Shown here one piece after another: positions 29,446 through 38,469 of a stretch of DNA of 64,000 bases. Source of the stretch: CADEEN01 sp963783785 (GTDB lineage: Bacteria; Pseudomonadota; Gammaproteobacteria; Burkholderiales; Burkholderiaceae_C); contig CAWAOQ010000010.1 in assembly GCA_963783785.1 (NCBI GenBank), positions 124,001 through 188,000 on the forward strand. Reading direction: 5' to 3'. The translations under genes were made by a program, and so were the position numbers. The notes beneath the pieces are model-generated. The model was given only the letters and a program-made list of their open reading frames with translations, was not told the DNA's origin and did no database searches. Within the stretch, counting starts at the first letter, position 1. The number at the start of each line of letters is the position of its first letter.

Positions 29446-29832
29446 ATGAGCAATGAGTTCAAAGGCCGCACCGGCTTCGACCGCATCGTCCACGCCGCTG
29501 GCCATTCGATCAGTGGCCTGCGTCTGGCCTACGGCAATGAGAGCGCGTTTCGTCAGGAGGTCTGGCTTGCGACGCTGATGCTGCCGACAGCGTTCTGGCT
29601 GGGCCGGGGATGGGTCGAGGTGGCACTTCTGGCCGGGTCGGTCATGCTCGTGATGATCGTCGAGTTGCTTAACTCGGCTGTCGAAGCGGTGGTCGACCGC
29701 GTGTCGTATGACTGGCACGAGCTCTCCAAACGGGCCAAGGATTTCGGCAGCGCTGCAGTCATGCTGTCGCTGCTGCTGTGCGGCTGCATCTGGGCCGCGG
29801 CGTTGGCGCATCGCTTCTTGGGGCAGACATGA
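29446..29832 (+). CDS. dgkA: Diacylglycerol kinase
   Basis: Small trimeric membrane enzyme that phosphorylates diacylglycerol released during membrane-derived glycan synthesis. It has 128 residues, three transmembrane helices and the family signature 'VELLNSAVEAVVDRVS' with the conserved Glu and Asn of the active site, followed by 'KRAKDFGSAAV'. ATG 29446 has an AAAGG site eight bases upstream; in-frame ATG 29422 and 29386 would add up to 20 residues that are not family-like. The stop overlaps the next start (ATGA). Confidence 0.92.
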   Translation: MSNEFKGRTGFDRIVHAAGHSISGLRLAYGNESAFRQEVWLATLMLPTAFWLGRGWVEVALLAGSVMLVMIVELLNSAVEAVVDRVSYDWHELSKRAKDFGSAAVMLSLLLCGCIWAAALAHRFLGQT

Positions 29833-30413
29833 CCGGGTTGACCATCGCGGTGTATTGCGGCTCGCGTTTTGGCGATGCTCCAGCGTTCGCGAACGCTGCT
29901 CGCGACCTTGGCCGCCGGATTGCGTCGAGGGGCGACAGCGTCGTCTACGGCGGCGGCCGCGTCGGGCTGATGGGGGTCCTGGCAGATGCTGCCATCGCTG
30001 CAGGAGGCCGGGTGATCGGTGTGATTCCGCAGGCCCTGATGGACCGCGAGGTTGGCCATGGCGGCCTGGCAGAGTTGCATGTGGTGCGGACAATGCACGA
30101 GCGCAAGCAATTGATGGCCGAGCGCGCCGACGCCTTCATTGCCCTGCCCGGCGGCATCGGCACACTCGAGGAACTCTATGAGGTGTGGTCGTGGCAGCAA
30201 TTGGGATACCACGACAAGCCTGTGGCATTGCTCAACGTCGATGGCTACTACGATGCGCTGCTGGCCTTCATGAAAGTCAGCCACGAACGCGGCTTCGTCT
30301 CCACACCGCAATATCACGCACTGCTCGTCGACGACGATGCGGACCGACTGCTCGATCGCATTCGCGAGGCAGCCGCCAAGGCGACGGCGCGCGACGACTA
30401 CTCGAAGATCTAG
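29829..30413 (+). CDS. LOG-family nucleoside 5'-monophosphate phosphoribohydrolase
   Basis: 194-residue protein of the LOG (lysine decarboxylase-like) family, which cleaves nucleoside or cytokinin 5'-monophosphates to base and ribose phosphate. It shows 'VYCGSRFGD', 'VVYGGGRVGLMG', 'MHERKQLM' and the signature PGGxGTxxE as 'LPGGIGTLEELYE'. Older annotations call such proteins lysine decarboxylase, which is not supported. It is coupled to dgkA and convergent with glnB. Confidence 0.9.
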   Translation: MTGLTIAVYCGSRFGDAPAFANAARDLGRRIASRGDSVVYGGGRVGLMGVLADAAIAAGGRVIGVIPQALMDREVGHGGLAELHVVRTMHERKQLMAERADAFIALPGGIGTLEELYEVWSWQQLGYHDKPVALLNVDGYYDALLAFMKVSHERGFVSTPQYHALLVDDDADRLLDRIREAAAKATARDDYSKI

Positions 30414-30434
30414 GCCCGCGCAGCGCGCCGGGCG

Positions 30435-30773
30435 TCAAACGGCCGCTTCGTCCGTTTCGCCGGTGCGGATGCGCACCACCTGCTCCACCGCCGTGACGAA
30501 GATCTTGCCGTCGCCGATCTTGCCGGTCTTGGCCGCCTTGACGATGGCTTCGATGCAGCGCTCGACGTCGCTGTCCTTGACAACGACCTCGATCTTCACC
30601 TTGGGCAAGAAGTCGACCACGTACTCGGCGCCTCGGTAGAGTTCAGTGTGGCCCTTCTGGCGGCCAAAGCCCTTGACCTCCGTGACGGTCAGACCCGACA
30701 CGCCAACGTCGGCCAATGACTCGCGCACCTCTTCCAACTTGAACGGCTTGACGATCGCGGTGATCTGCTTCAT
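30435..30773 (-). CDS. glnB: Nitrogen regulatory protein P-II
   Basis: 112-residue trimeric PII signal protein that reports nitrogen and carbon status (ATP, 2-oxoglutarate, uridylylation) to GlnE, NtrB or AmtB. It begins 'MKQITAIVKPFKLEEVRE'. The T-loop carries the uridylylation site Tyr51 in 'HTELYRGAEYVVDFLPK', and the C-terminal signature is 'TGKIGDGKIFV'. ATG 30773 is chosen over an eight-codon upstream extension. It lies 33 bp after nadE, as in other Burkholderiales, and the two may share control by glutamine supply. Confidence 0.95.
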   Translation of the reverse strand: MKQITAIVKPFKLEEVRESLADVGVSGLTVTEVKGFGRQKGHTELYRGAEYVVDFLPKVKIEVVVKDSDVERCIEAIVKAAKTGKIGDGKIFVTAVEQVVRIRTGETDEAAV

Positions 30774-30806
30774 GGCTCGCACTCCGGTTCGGGACACTGG
30801 CCGAAT

Positions 30807-32489
30807 TTAAGCACGGAACTTGGAGGTGATGGGGTAACGCCAGTCGCGTCCAAAGGCTCGGTGCGTGATGCGGATGCCCACCGGCGCCTGGCGTCGCTTG
30901 TACTCGTTGACCTTGATCAGCCGCGTCACGCGCTCGACCGTGGCACGGTCGAAGCCGGCAGCGACGATGTCCTCGACGCTGCAATCGTCTTCCATGTACA
31001 GCGCGAGGATCGCGTCGAGCACTTCGTAGGGCGGAAGGCTGTCCTGGTCGGTCTGGTTTGGCCGCAATTCGGCCGAGGGCGCACGCGTGAGGATGCGCTG
31101 CGGGATCACCGGCCCGACCGTGCCGTCGGCGCGCCGCGTCGGCTGGCGATTCTTCCATTCGCACAGGCGATAGACGAGCGTCTTGGCCACGTCCTTGATG
31201 ACCGCAAAGCCGCCGGCCATGTCTCCGTACAGCGTGCAGTAGCCGGTGGCCATCTCGCTCTTGTTGCCTGTGGTCAACACGATCGCGCCGGTCTTGTTGG
31301 ACAACGCCATCAGCAGCGTGCCGCGGATGCGGGCCTGTATGTTCTCCTCGGTGGTGTCCTCTGGCAGGCCGGCGAACTGTTCGGCCAGACTGGCGCGAAA
31401 GGCATCGAACATCGGCGCAATCGGCAACTCGTCGTAGCGCACACCGAGGCGCTCGGCCATGTCGCGCGCGTCGATCCACGAGATGTCAGCGGTGTAAGGC
31501 GACGGCATCATCACGGTTCGCACCTTGTCGGCGCCCAGTGCATCGACGGCCAGTGCCAGCACCAATGCCGAATCGACACCTCCCGACAGGCCGATGATCG
31601 CTCCGGGGAAGCCGTTCTTGCCCAGATAGTCGCGCACGCCAGTCACCAGCGCCGACCAGGCCTGCGCCTCGAGTTCGGGCACCGCATGCACCTGGCCACG
31701 CAACGTCTCGCCATCGATCTCGACGAACGCCAGCGTCTCGTCGAAGCTCGGGGCCCGCATGCGCAACACGCCAGCCGCATCGACTGCGAACGACGCGCCA
31801 TCGAATACCACCTCGTCCTGGCCTCCGACCAGATGGGCATACAGCAGAGGCAGGCCGGCCGCGCGCGCACGTTCGGACATGCGCTTTTCACGCTCATCGG
31901 CCTTGTCGATGTGAAACGGTGACGCATTGAGCACGGCCAACAGTTGCGCGCCGGCCTGTTTTGCCATCTGCGCCGGCTCGTCGTACCAGGCGTCCTCGCA
32001 GATCAGCACGCCGACCTTGATGCCACCGATGTCGAACACCAGCGGCCGGTGGCCCGCGTCGCGGCCAGACGCGAAATAGCGCCGCTCGTCGAACACCTGG
32101 TAGTTCGGCAACTCGCGCTTGCAGTAGGTGCCGACGACCTGTCCCCCTGTCAGCAGCGAGGCCGCGTTGAAGCGCATCGGCTGCGCGGTGGACTTGGTCC
32201 TAACATCGCCGCGTTCACCGAACTGATGCGGATGCCCGACCAACACGAACAAACCCTCGCAGGTTGCCAATTCCGACGCGATGCCGCCCAGCGCCTCGGC
32301 ACAGGCGCGCATGAACGCTGGCCGCAGCAGCAGGTCTTCTGGCGGATAGCCGCACAGCGCCAACTCCGGCGCCACCAGCAGGCGGGCGCCGGCAGCATGG
32401 GCGCGGCGGGCGGCATCGACGATGCGGCGCGCATTGCCCGCCAGGTCACCGACGGTGGCGTTGATCTGGGCCAGCGCAACCTTGATCAC
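30807..32489 (-). CDS. nadE: Glutamine-dependent NAD+ synthetase
   Basis: Final step of NAD synthesis, amidating nicotinate adenine dinucleotide with glutamine nitrogen. The N-terminal nitrilase-type amidase carries the Glu-Lys-Cys triad (Glu in 'LLVAPELALCGYPPED', Lys in 'YCKRELPNYQVFDERRYF', Cys in 'GVLICEDAWYDE'). The C-terminal ATP-pyrophosphatase domain carries 'GLSGGVDSAL'. GTG 32489 begins the conserved sequence 'IKVALAQINATVGDLAGN'; 40 further upstream codons are open but not family-like. The length is 560 residues. It is divergent, with 21 bp, from the next gene. Confidence 0.94.
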   Translation of the reverse strand: MIKVALAQINATVGDLAGNARRIVDAARRAHAAGARLLVAPELALCGYPPEDLLLRPAFMRACAEALGGIASELATCEGLFVLVGHPHQFGERGDVRTKSTAQPMRFNAASLLTGGQVVGTYCKRELPNYQVFDERRYFASGRDAGHRPLVFDIGGIKVGVLICEDAWYDEPAQMAKQAGAQLLAVLNASPFHIDKADEREKRMSERARAAGLPLLYAHLVGGQDEVVFDGASFAVDAAGVLRMRAPSFDETLAFVEIDGETLRGQVHAVPELEAQAWSALVTGVRDYLGKNGFPGAIIGLSGGVDSALVLALAVDALGADKVRTVMMPSPYTADISWIDARDMAERLGVRYDELPIAPMFDAFRASLAEQFAGLPEDTTEENIQARIRGTLLMALSNKTGAIVLTTGNKSEMATGYCTLYGDMAGGFAVIKDVAKTLVYRLCEWKNRQPTRRADGTVGPVIPQRILTRAPSAELRPNQTDQDSLPPYEVLDAILALYMEDDCSVEDIVAAGFDRATVERVTRLIKVNEYKRRQAPVGIRITHRAFGRDWRYPITSKFRA

Positions 32490-32510
32490 ATCGGAACCTG
32501 CTGAGTCGAA

Positions 32511-33689
32511 ATGGCCAACACGGAGAGTGAAAAGAATTATGTCATCCGGGTTCACGACGACCCGACGGCGGTCGACGCCAGCGCCTGGAACGCACTGCTG
32601 GATGTTCAAGACTCACCGACGCCGTTCATGCGTCACGAGTACCTGCTCGGGTTGCACCGCTCACGAAGCGCCGTGGCCGAAACTGGCTGGGAACCCGCGT
32701 GGATCACGATCGAATGCCAAGGGGCGCTGCACGGCGCCGCTGCGCTGTACCTGAAAGCCCACTCCTACGGCGAGTACGTGTTCGACTGGGCCTGGGCCGA
32801 TGCCTACCAGCGCAACGGCCTGGACTACTACCCCAAGCTGCTCGGCGCGGTGCCGTTCACACCGGTGCCGGGATCGCGCCTGCTGGCGGTCAACGACGCG
32901 GCCCGCGATCTGTTGCTGCAAACCATCCTGGCACTCGCTCGCCAGCAGCGCCTGTCGTCGGCTCACCTGTTGTTCATGTCGGCAGCCGACCGCGCTGCGT
33001 GCGAGCGGGCGGGCTGGCTGCTGCGCGAGGGCGTGCAATTCCATTGGCAGAACCGTGAAGCCACCCCCTACGCCGACTTCGATGACTTCCTGCATAGCCT
33101 TCAGCGCGACAAGCGCAGGAAGATCGCGCAAGAGCGGCGGCGCGTGGTCGAGGCCGGCGTTTGCTACGAAGTGGTCGAAGGCGAGCGGATCGACGCCGCG
33201 CTGTGGGACTTCTTCTACCACTGCTACACCCTCACCTACCGCGCCCATCATTCGACGCCGTACCTGACACGGGCCTTCTTCGCCGAGATGGCGCAGGCAA
33301 TGCCCGCGCACTGGCTGATGGTCGTAGCGACCCGTCGAGGAGAGCGCATCGCCGCATCGCTGATCGCGCGCGACCCGTCGCGCCGTGTCGCGTACGGCCG
33401 CTACTGGGGCGCGATCGAGTACGTGCCCTGCCTGCACTTCGACGCCTGCTACTACCAGCCACTGAACTGGTGCATCGCCAACGGCTATCTGCGGTTCGAA
33501 GGCGGCGCACAGGGCGAACACAAGATGGCCCGCGGCCTGTTGCCGGTCAAGACCCTGTCGGCGCACTGGTTGGCCGACCGCAGGTTCGCGTCGGCAGTGG
33601 CCGACTTTCTGGCACGCGAGGGCGCCGGTGTCGAAGCCTATGTGGACGAACTCAACGAGCGCAACCCTTTCAAGGCTGCGCCGCCTTGA
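32511..33689 (+). CDS. GNAT-like acyltransferase (COG3146 / peptidogalycan synthesis type)
   Basis: 392-residue cytoplasmic protein of the COG3146 family, which has two GNAT-like folds related to FemAB aminoacyl transferases. It shows 'PTPFMRHEYLLGL', 'GEYVFDWAWADAY', 'SLQRDKRRKIAQERRRV' and the strongly conserved end 'FEGGAQGEHKMARGLLPV'. The substrate is not known for this family. It sits between nadE (divergent) and ppa (convergent), so the context says nothing about function. Confidence 0.8.
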   Translation: MANTESEKNYVIRVHDDPTAVDASAWNALLDVQDSPTPFMRHEYLLGLHRSRSAVAETGWEPAWITIECQGALHGAAALYLKAHSYGEYVFDWAWADAYQRNGLDYYPKLLGAVPFTPVPGSRLLAVNDAARDLLLQTILALARQQRLSSAHLLFMSAADRAACERAGWLLREGVQFHWQNREATPYADFDDFLHSLQRDKRRKIAQERRRVVEAGVCYEVVEGERIDAALWDFFYHCYTLTYRAHHSTPYLTRAFFAEMAQAMPAHWLMVVATRRGERIAASLIARDPSRRVAYGRYWGAIEYVPCLHFDACYYQPLNWCIANGYLRFEGGAQGEHKMARGLLPVKTLSAHWLADRRFASAVADFLAREGAGVEAYVDELNERNPFKAAPP

Positions 33690-33692
33690 GGT

Positions 33693-34229
33693 TCACTTCC
33701 TGGCGCCCGGCCACGCGGCCATGCCGTTGACGATTTCCTGCCTCGCGGCATCGGGCCCCTCCCAGCCGACCACCTTGACCCACTTGTTGGGCTCGAGATC
33801 CTTGTAGTGCTCGAAGAAGTGCTGGATCGCGTTCAGGCGCATCGGATTCACATCGGCAGGCTTCTGCCAGTGGTTGTACATCGGAAGGATCTTGCTCGTT
33901 GGCACAGCCAGCACCTTGGCGTCACCGCCGGCCTCGTCTGCCATCTTCAGGATGCCGATCGGCCGGCAAGTCACCACCACGCCAGGGGTCAGCGCGAATG
34001 GCGTGATCACCAGCACGTCGACCGGGTCGCCGTCGTCGGACAGCGTCTGCGGCACATAGCCGTAGTTGCATGGGTAGTGCATCGCCGTGGTCATGAAGCG
34101 GTCGACGAACATGGCGCCGCTGTCCTTGTCGACCTCGTACTTGATCGGGTCGGCGTTCATCGGAATCTCGATGATCACGTTGAACTCGTCGGGCGCCTTG
34201 GCGCCGGGCGTCACGTTGTGCAGGCTCAT
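33693..34229 (-). CDS. ppa: Soluble inorganic pyrophosphatase
   Basis: Family I cytoplasmic pyrophosphatase of 178 residues, which removes pyrophosphate from biosynthesis. It has the Mg-binding signature 'DDGDPVDVLVI' and active-site residues in 'KYEVDKDSGAMFVDRF' and 'HYPCNYGYVP'. It lies divergently 215 bp from the membrane pyrophosphatase hppA, so soluble and energy-conserving routes of pyrophosphate removal are neighbours. Confidence 0.97.
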   Translation of the reverse strand: MSLHNVTPGAKAPDEFNVIIEIPMNADPIKYEVDKDSGAMFVDRFMTTAMHYPCNYGYVPQTLSDDGDPVDVLVITPFALTPGVVVTCRPIGILKMADEAGGDAKVLAVPTSKILPMYNHWQKPADVNPMRLNAIQHFFEHYKDLEPNKWVKVVGWEGPDAARQEIVNGMAAWPGARK

Positions 34230-34444
34230 GGGGACTCGATCGAAGGCAGGGATGACCCGAAGATTCTACGGACGCCCCTTGCACGGCCCTGACCGGCATC
34301 GGCCCCCCGCCGAACGGGGGAAAAACACGGGCCAGTCGAGCCTGCGGCATCGCGTAGCATTCGAGGTTGAGTCCGGCGGCCGCTGCCGCCGGGGCAGAAA
34401 AACCACCCTTCCCAGGGCCTGAATCAACAAGAGGAGCCTCCTTC

Positions 34445-36919
34445 ATGTCGACCACCATGGCGCTCTATGTCGCGCTTGCCTGCGGCCTGGCTGCAGTGTT
34501 GTACGGCTTCGTCCAGCGCAGCTGGATCCTGAAGCAGGACGCGGGCAATGCCCGCATGCAGGAAATCGCCGGCGCCATTCAGCAGGGTGCTGCTGCCTAC
34601 CTGGCGCGACAGTACAAGACCATCGCCATGGTGGGCGTGGTACTCACGATCTTGATCGCGTTCTTTCTCGATGGCACCACGGCCTCGGGCTTCGTGCTCG
34701 GCGCCGTGCTGTCGGGCGCATGCGGCTTCATCGGCATGAACGTGTCGGTGCGCGCCAACGTGCGCACCGCGCAGGCGGCCACCAAGGGGATCGGCCCGGC
34801 GCTGGATGTCGCCTTCAAGGGCGGCGCGATCACCGGCATGCTGGTCGTCGGCCTCGGGCTGTTGGGCGTCGGCCTCTTCTTCTGGTTCACGACCATGAAC
34901 GGCCAGATGACTCCCGACAAGAGCCTGGCTACGGTATTGAAGCCGATGCTCGGCTTTGCCTTCGGCGCTTCGCTGATCTCGATCTTCGCGCGTCTGGGTG
35001 GTGGCATCTTCACCAAGGGCGCCGACGTCGGCGCCGACCTGGTCGGCAAGGTCGAGGCCGGCATCCCGGAAGACGACCCGCGCAACCCGGCGGTGATTGC
35101 CGACAACGTCGGCGACAACGTTGGTGACTGCGCCGGCATGGCTGCCGACCTGTTCGAGACCTACGCGGTGACTTTGATCGCGACCATGGCGCTCGGCGCG
35201 TTGGTCGTGACGGCCGCGCCGATGGCCGCCGTGATGTACCCGCTGGTGCTGGGCGGGGTGTCGATCATCGCGTCGATCATCGGCTGTGGCTTCGTGAAGG
35301 CCAGCCCTGGCATGAAGAACGTCATGCCGGCGCTGTACAAGGGCCTCGCCGTGGCCGGCGTGCTGTCGCTGATTGCCTTCTATTTCGTCACCGCTGCGGT
35401 GATGCCGGCCGACGCACTCGGCGCCGGCACCCACATCAGGCTGTTCGGCGCCTGCGCCGTCGGTCTGGTGCTGACCGCCGCGATGGTCTGGATCACCGAG
35501 TACTACACCGGCACGCAGTTCAAGCCGGTCCAGCATATTGCGGCGGCATCGACCACCGGCCATGGCACCAACATCATCGCCGGCCTGGGCGTCTCGATGC
35601 GCTCGACGGCCTGGCCGGTTCTGTTCGTCTGCGTTGCGATCCTGGTCGCGTACAACCTGGCCGGTCTGTACGGCATCGCCGTGGCCGCTACTTCGATGCT
35701 GAGCATGGCCGGCATCGTGGTGGCGCTCGACGCTTACGGTCCGATCACCGACAACGCCGGGGGCATCGCCGAGATGGCCGAGTTGCCCAAGAGCGTGCGT
35801 GACGTGACCGACCCGCTCGACGCGGTCGGCAACACGACCAAGGCCGTGACCAAGGGCTACGCCATCGGCTCGGCCGGCCTGGCTGCGCTGGTGCTGTTCG
35901 CTGACTACACGCACTCGCTCGAGAGCCGCGGCATCGTTGCGAGCTTCGATCTCAGCGATCCGAAGGTGATCGTCGGCCTGTTCATTGGTGGCCTGATCCC
36001 CTACCTGTTCGGCGCCATGGCAATGGAGGCCGTGGGCCGCGCTGCGGGCTCGGTGGTGGTCGAAGTGCGCCGCCAGTTCAAGGAGATCAAGGGCATCATG
36101 GAAGGCACCGCCAAGCCCGAGTACGGCACGGCGGTCGACATGCTGACCAAGGCCGCCATCAAGGAGATGATGATTCCCTCCTTGCTGCCGGTGATCGTGC
36201 CGGTGGTCGTGGGCCTGGCCCTCGGCCCCGCCGCACTCGGCGGCCTGCTGATGGGCACCATCGTGACCGGGCTGTTCGTGGCCATCTCGATGTGCACCGG
36301 CGGCGGCGCGTGGGACAACGCCAAGAAGTACATCGAAGACGGTCACCACGGCGGCAAGGGCAGCGAAGCGCACAAGGCGGCAGTCACCGGCGACACGGTG
36401 GGCGACCCCTACAAGGACACCGCCGGCCCGGCCGTCAACCCGCTGATCAAGATCATCAACATCGTCGCGCTGCTGATCGTGCCGCTGCTGCCGGCCGGCA
36501 CGACGGCGAAGGCCACGGCCTCGCACTCAGCGCCGGCTGCTGCCGTCGCTACCGCGCCTGCATCGGTTGCCGCAGCGCCAGCGCCTGTGGTTGCGGCCGC
36601 ACCGGCGGCGACGACCACCGAGGCCAAGTTCCTGTTCGACAGCGGCAAGGCCGACCTGCCGGCCAACTCGGCCGACAGCATCGCCAAGCTGGCGGCTGCG
36701 GCCAAGCCCGGTGCCGGCAAGCTCGTGATCAGCGGTTTTCACGACACGACGGGTGACCCGGCGAAGAACGCCGAACTGGCCAAGGCACGCGCCTTCGCCG
36801 TGCGCGACGCGCTCAAGGCCGCCGGCGTCGCCGAAGATCGCATCGAACTGAAGAAGCCCGAGCAAGTCAACGCCGGCAGCGCCGACGAAGCACGTCGCGT
36901 CGAGGTCAGGCTGATGTGA
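34445..36919 (+). CDS. hppA: K+-independent H+-translocating membrane pyrophosphatase fused to an OmpA-like domain
   Basis: Integral-membrane ion pump driven by pyrophosphate hydrolysis, about 680 residues of membrane core. The catalytic loop region is at about 194-238 ('DVGADLVGKVEAGIPEDDPR', then 'DNVGDNVGDCAGM'). Lys466 in 'GNTTKAVTKGYAIGSA' is the residue that marks potassium-independent H+ pumps. An Ala/Pro-rich linker follows (about 683-727), then an OmpA/MotB-like domain (about 728-824: 'FLFDSGKADLP', 'GFHDTTGDPAKNAEL', 'KARAFAVRDAL'), which keeps the Asp and Arg used to hold peptidoglycan. ATG 34445 follows an AAGAGGAG ribosome site. Known pumps usually stop at the membrane core. Confidence 0.93.
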   Translation: MSTTMALYVALACGLAAVLYGFVQRSWILKQDAGNARMQEIAGAIQQGAAAYLARQYKTIAMVGVVLTILIAFFLDGTTASGFVLGAVLSGACGFIGMNVSVRANVRTAQAATKGIGPALDVAFKGGAITGMLVVGLGLLGVGLFFWFTTMNGQMTPDKSLATVLKPMLGFAFGASLISIFARLGGGIFTKGADVGADLVGKVEAGIPEDDPRNPAVIADNVGDNVGDCAGMAADLFETYAVTLIATMALGALVVTAAPMAAVMYPLVLGGVSIIASIIGCGFVKASPGMKNVMPALYKGLAVAGVLSLIAFYFVTAAVMPADALGAGTHIRLFGACAVGLVLTAAMVWITEYYTGTQFKPVQHIAAASTTGHGTNIIAGLGVSMRSTAWPVLFVCVAILVAYNLAGLYGIAVAATSMLSMAGIVVALDAYGPITDNAGGIAEMAELPKSVRDVTDPLDAVGNTTKAVTKGYAIGSAGLAALVLFADYTHSLESRGIVASFDLSDPKVIVGLFIGGLIPYLFGAMAMEAVGRAAGSVVVEVRRQFKEIKGIMEGTAKPEYGTAVDMLTKAAIKEMMIPSLLPVIVPVVVGLALGPAALGGLLMGTIVTGLFVAISMCTGGGAWDNAKKYIEDGHHGGKGSEAHKAAVTGDTVGDPYKDTAGPAVNPLIKIINIVALLIVPLLPAGTTAKATASHSAPAAAVATAPASVAAAPAPVVAAAPAATTTEAKFLFDSGKADLPANSADSIAKLAAAAKPGAGKLVISGFHDTTGDPAKNAELAKARAFAVRDALKAAGVAEDRIELKKPEQVNAGSADEARRVEVRLM

Positions 36920-36947
36920 CGTCGGCGGCAAAAGGCTTCACACTGGA

Positions 36948-36975
36948 GGGCCGGCACTGACCGGCCCCTTTTTTT
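36948..36975 (+). terminator. Rho-independent terminator of hppA
   Basis: GGGCCGG/CCGGCCC stem (36948-36954 with 36961-36967), six-base loop and a run of seven Ts, 29 bp after the stop. It separates hppA from the next gene, whose start is 29 bp further on. Confidence 0.88.
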
Positions 36976-37003
36976 GTCCGCACCCGACGCGAAAGACACA
37001 CCG

Positions 37004-38459
37004 ATGTCCGCCATCCGCCTGAATCCGCTCGATGCATCGTGGCTTTACACCGAATCGCGCGCGACGCCGATGCACGTGGGTGCGCTTCTGCCGTTCCGCC
37101 TGCCCGCTGGTTCACCGAAGGATTTCGGCCGCCGCCTGATGGCCGACCTGAAGAAACATCAGAAGTTCGCCGCGCCGTGGAATCGTCGGCTGAAGTCCGG
37201 CCTGCTGAAGATGCCAGTGCACTACTGGGTCGAGGACGACGACATCGATCTCGAAGCGCATCTGCGCCATGCCGCACTGCCTCACCCCGGCGGCGAACGC
37301 GAACTCGGAGAGCTGATTGCGCGGCTGCACAGCCAGCCGCTGGATCTGTCGCGGCCGCCGTGGGAATGCACCTTGATCGAAGGCCTGGACGACGATCGTT
37401 TCGCGTTCTTCGTCAAGATGCACCACTCGCTGATCGACGGCGTCAGTGGCATGAAGCTGCTGCAACGGGCGATGCCGGACGATCCCGAGAAGAGCCTCTC
37501 GGTGCTCCCGTTCTGGGCCATCGGCGCGGGCACTGCTCGCAAGAGTGCCAAGCCGCATCCGGAACGCGACACCCGCGCGGCTACCTTCAGCAACGCCGCA
37601 GCCGCAGCGATCGATGCGCTGCGCGGGCAGGTCAGGACGGCACCTCAGCTGCTGCTGGCGTTTGCCAAGTTGCTGCGTACGAGCGGGCCGACCGACGAGT
37701 CGCTGCAAGTGCCGTTCGGTGCGCCGCCATCGATCCTCAATGGCCGCGTGCGCGCCAAGCGCCGCTTCGCCACGCAGCAGATCGCGATCGATCGCATGAA
37801 GGGGCTCGCTCAAACGGCTGGCTGCACCCTCAATGACCTGGTGCTGGCCACCTGCGGCGGCGCAATTCGGCACTTCCTCGAGGACATCGGCGAGTTGCCG
37901 GAAAGATCGCTGACCGCGGGCATCCCGGTCTCCGTGCGCCCCAAGGACGATGAGAACGCCGGCAACGCGATCACATTCATCATCGCAACGCTGGGCACCG
38001 ACATCGACGATCCGATACAGCGTCTGGCGGCCATCCGCACCTCGGTGCAAAGCGCGAAGGCTCACGTCCAGAGCCTGCCGCGACAGGCGATGATGCAGTA
38101 CACGATCGCGCTGATGGCGCCGACGATCCTGACCCTGCTGACCGGTCTGGGCGGGCGCACGCGACCAATGTTCAACATCACCATCTCCAACGTGCCCGGG
38201 GCCGGACAAGCCGCTGTTCTTTCGCGGTGCCGAGATGTTGGGCACCTTTCCGGCCTCGATCGTCACCCACGGCCAGGCGCTCAACATCACCTGCCAGAGT
38301 TATGCCGGCATGATGGACTTCGGCTTCACCGGCTGCCACGCCAGCCTGCCGCACATGCAGCGCATCGCCGTCTACACCGGGGCGGCCTTTGACGAACTCG
38401 AGCGCCTGATCCTTCAACCAGCGAAAACGCCCCGCGCCCGACGCCGGGCGCGGGGTTGA
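37004..38459 (+). CDS. Wax ester synthase/diacylglycerol acyltransferase (WS/DGAT), interrupted by one frameshift
   Basis: Acyl-CoA-dependent acyltransferase making wax esters or triacylglycerol as storage lipids. It has the catalytic HHxxxDG motif in 'KMHHSLIDGVSG' (about 140-151), the N-terminal 'DASWLYTESRATPMHVG', and the NDxVL motif in 'CTLNDLVLATCGGA'. After 'ITISNVPG' the frame shifts by one base in the GGGG run 38198-38201. It then continues 'PDKPLFFRGAEMLGTFP' to the stop at 38459. The repaired length is 484 residues. Its last codons overlap a strong hairpin that may be the terminator of the convergent regulator gene. The break is probably a sequence error. Confidence 0.88.
38424..38455 (-). 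terminator. Terminator of the Crp/Fnr gene, inside the end of the WS/DGAT gene
   Basis: A 10-11 bp GC stem (38430-38440 with 38445-38455) with a four-base loop is followed on the minus strand by GCG then TTTT. It lies 15 bp after the regulator stop and within the last codons of the convergent gene. Confidence 0.6.
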
Positions 38460-38469
38460 GGACGGGATC

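Noticed and set aside
29829..30413. Lysine decarboxylase
   Set aside because: The PGGxGTxxE motif and size are those of LOG phosphoribohydrolases; the lysine decarboxylase label is a historic misannotation.
34300..34325. Hairpin CCCCC...GGGGG upstream of hppA as a terminator
   Set aside because: It is followed by As on the plus strand and no gene on either strand ends there. It is probably a chance GC palindrome.
34424..36526. Open frame of 700 codons opposite hppA
   Set aside because: Same reason: low-complexity Asp/His/Arg/Gln composition, no domain, entirely antisense to a conserved membrane protein.
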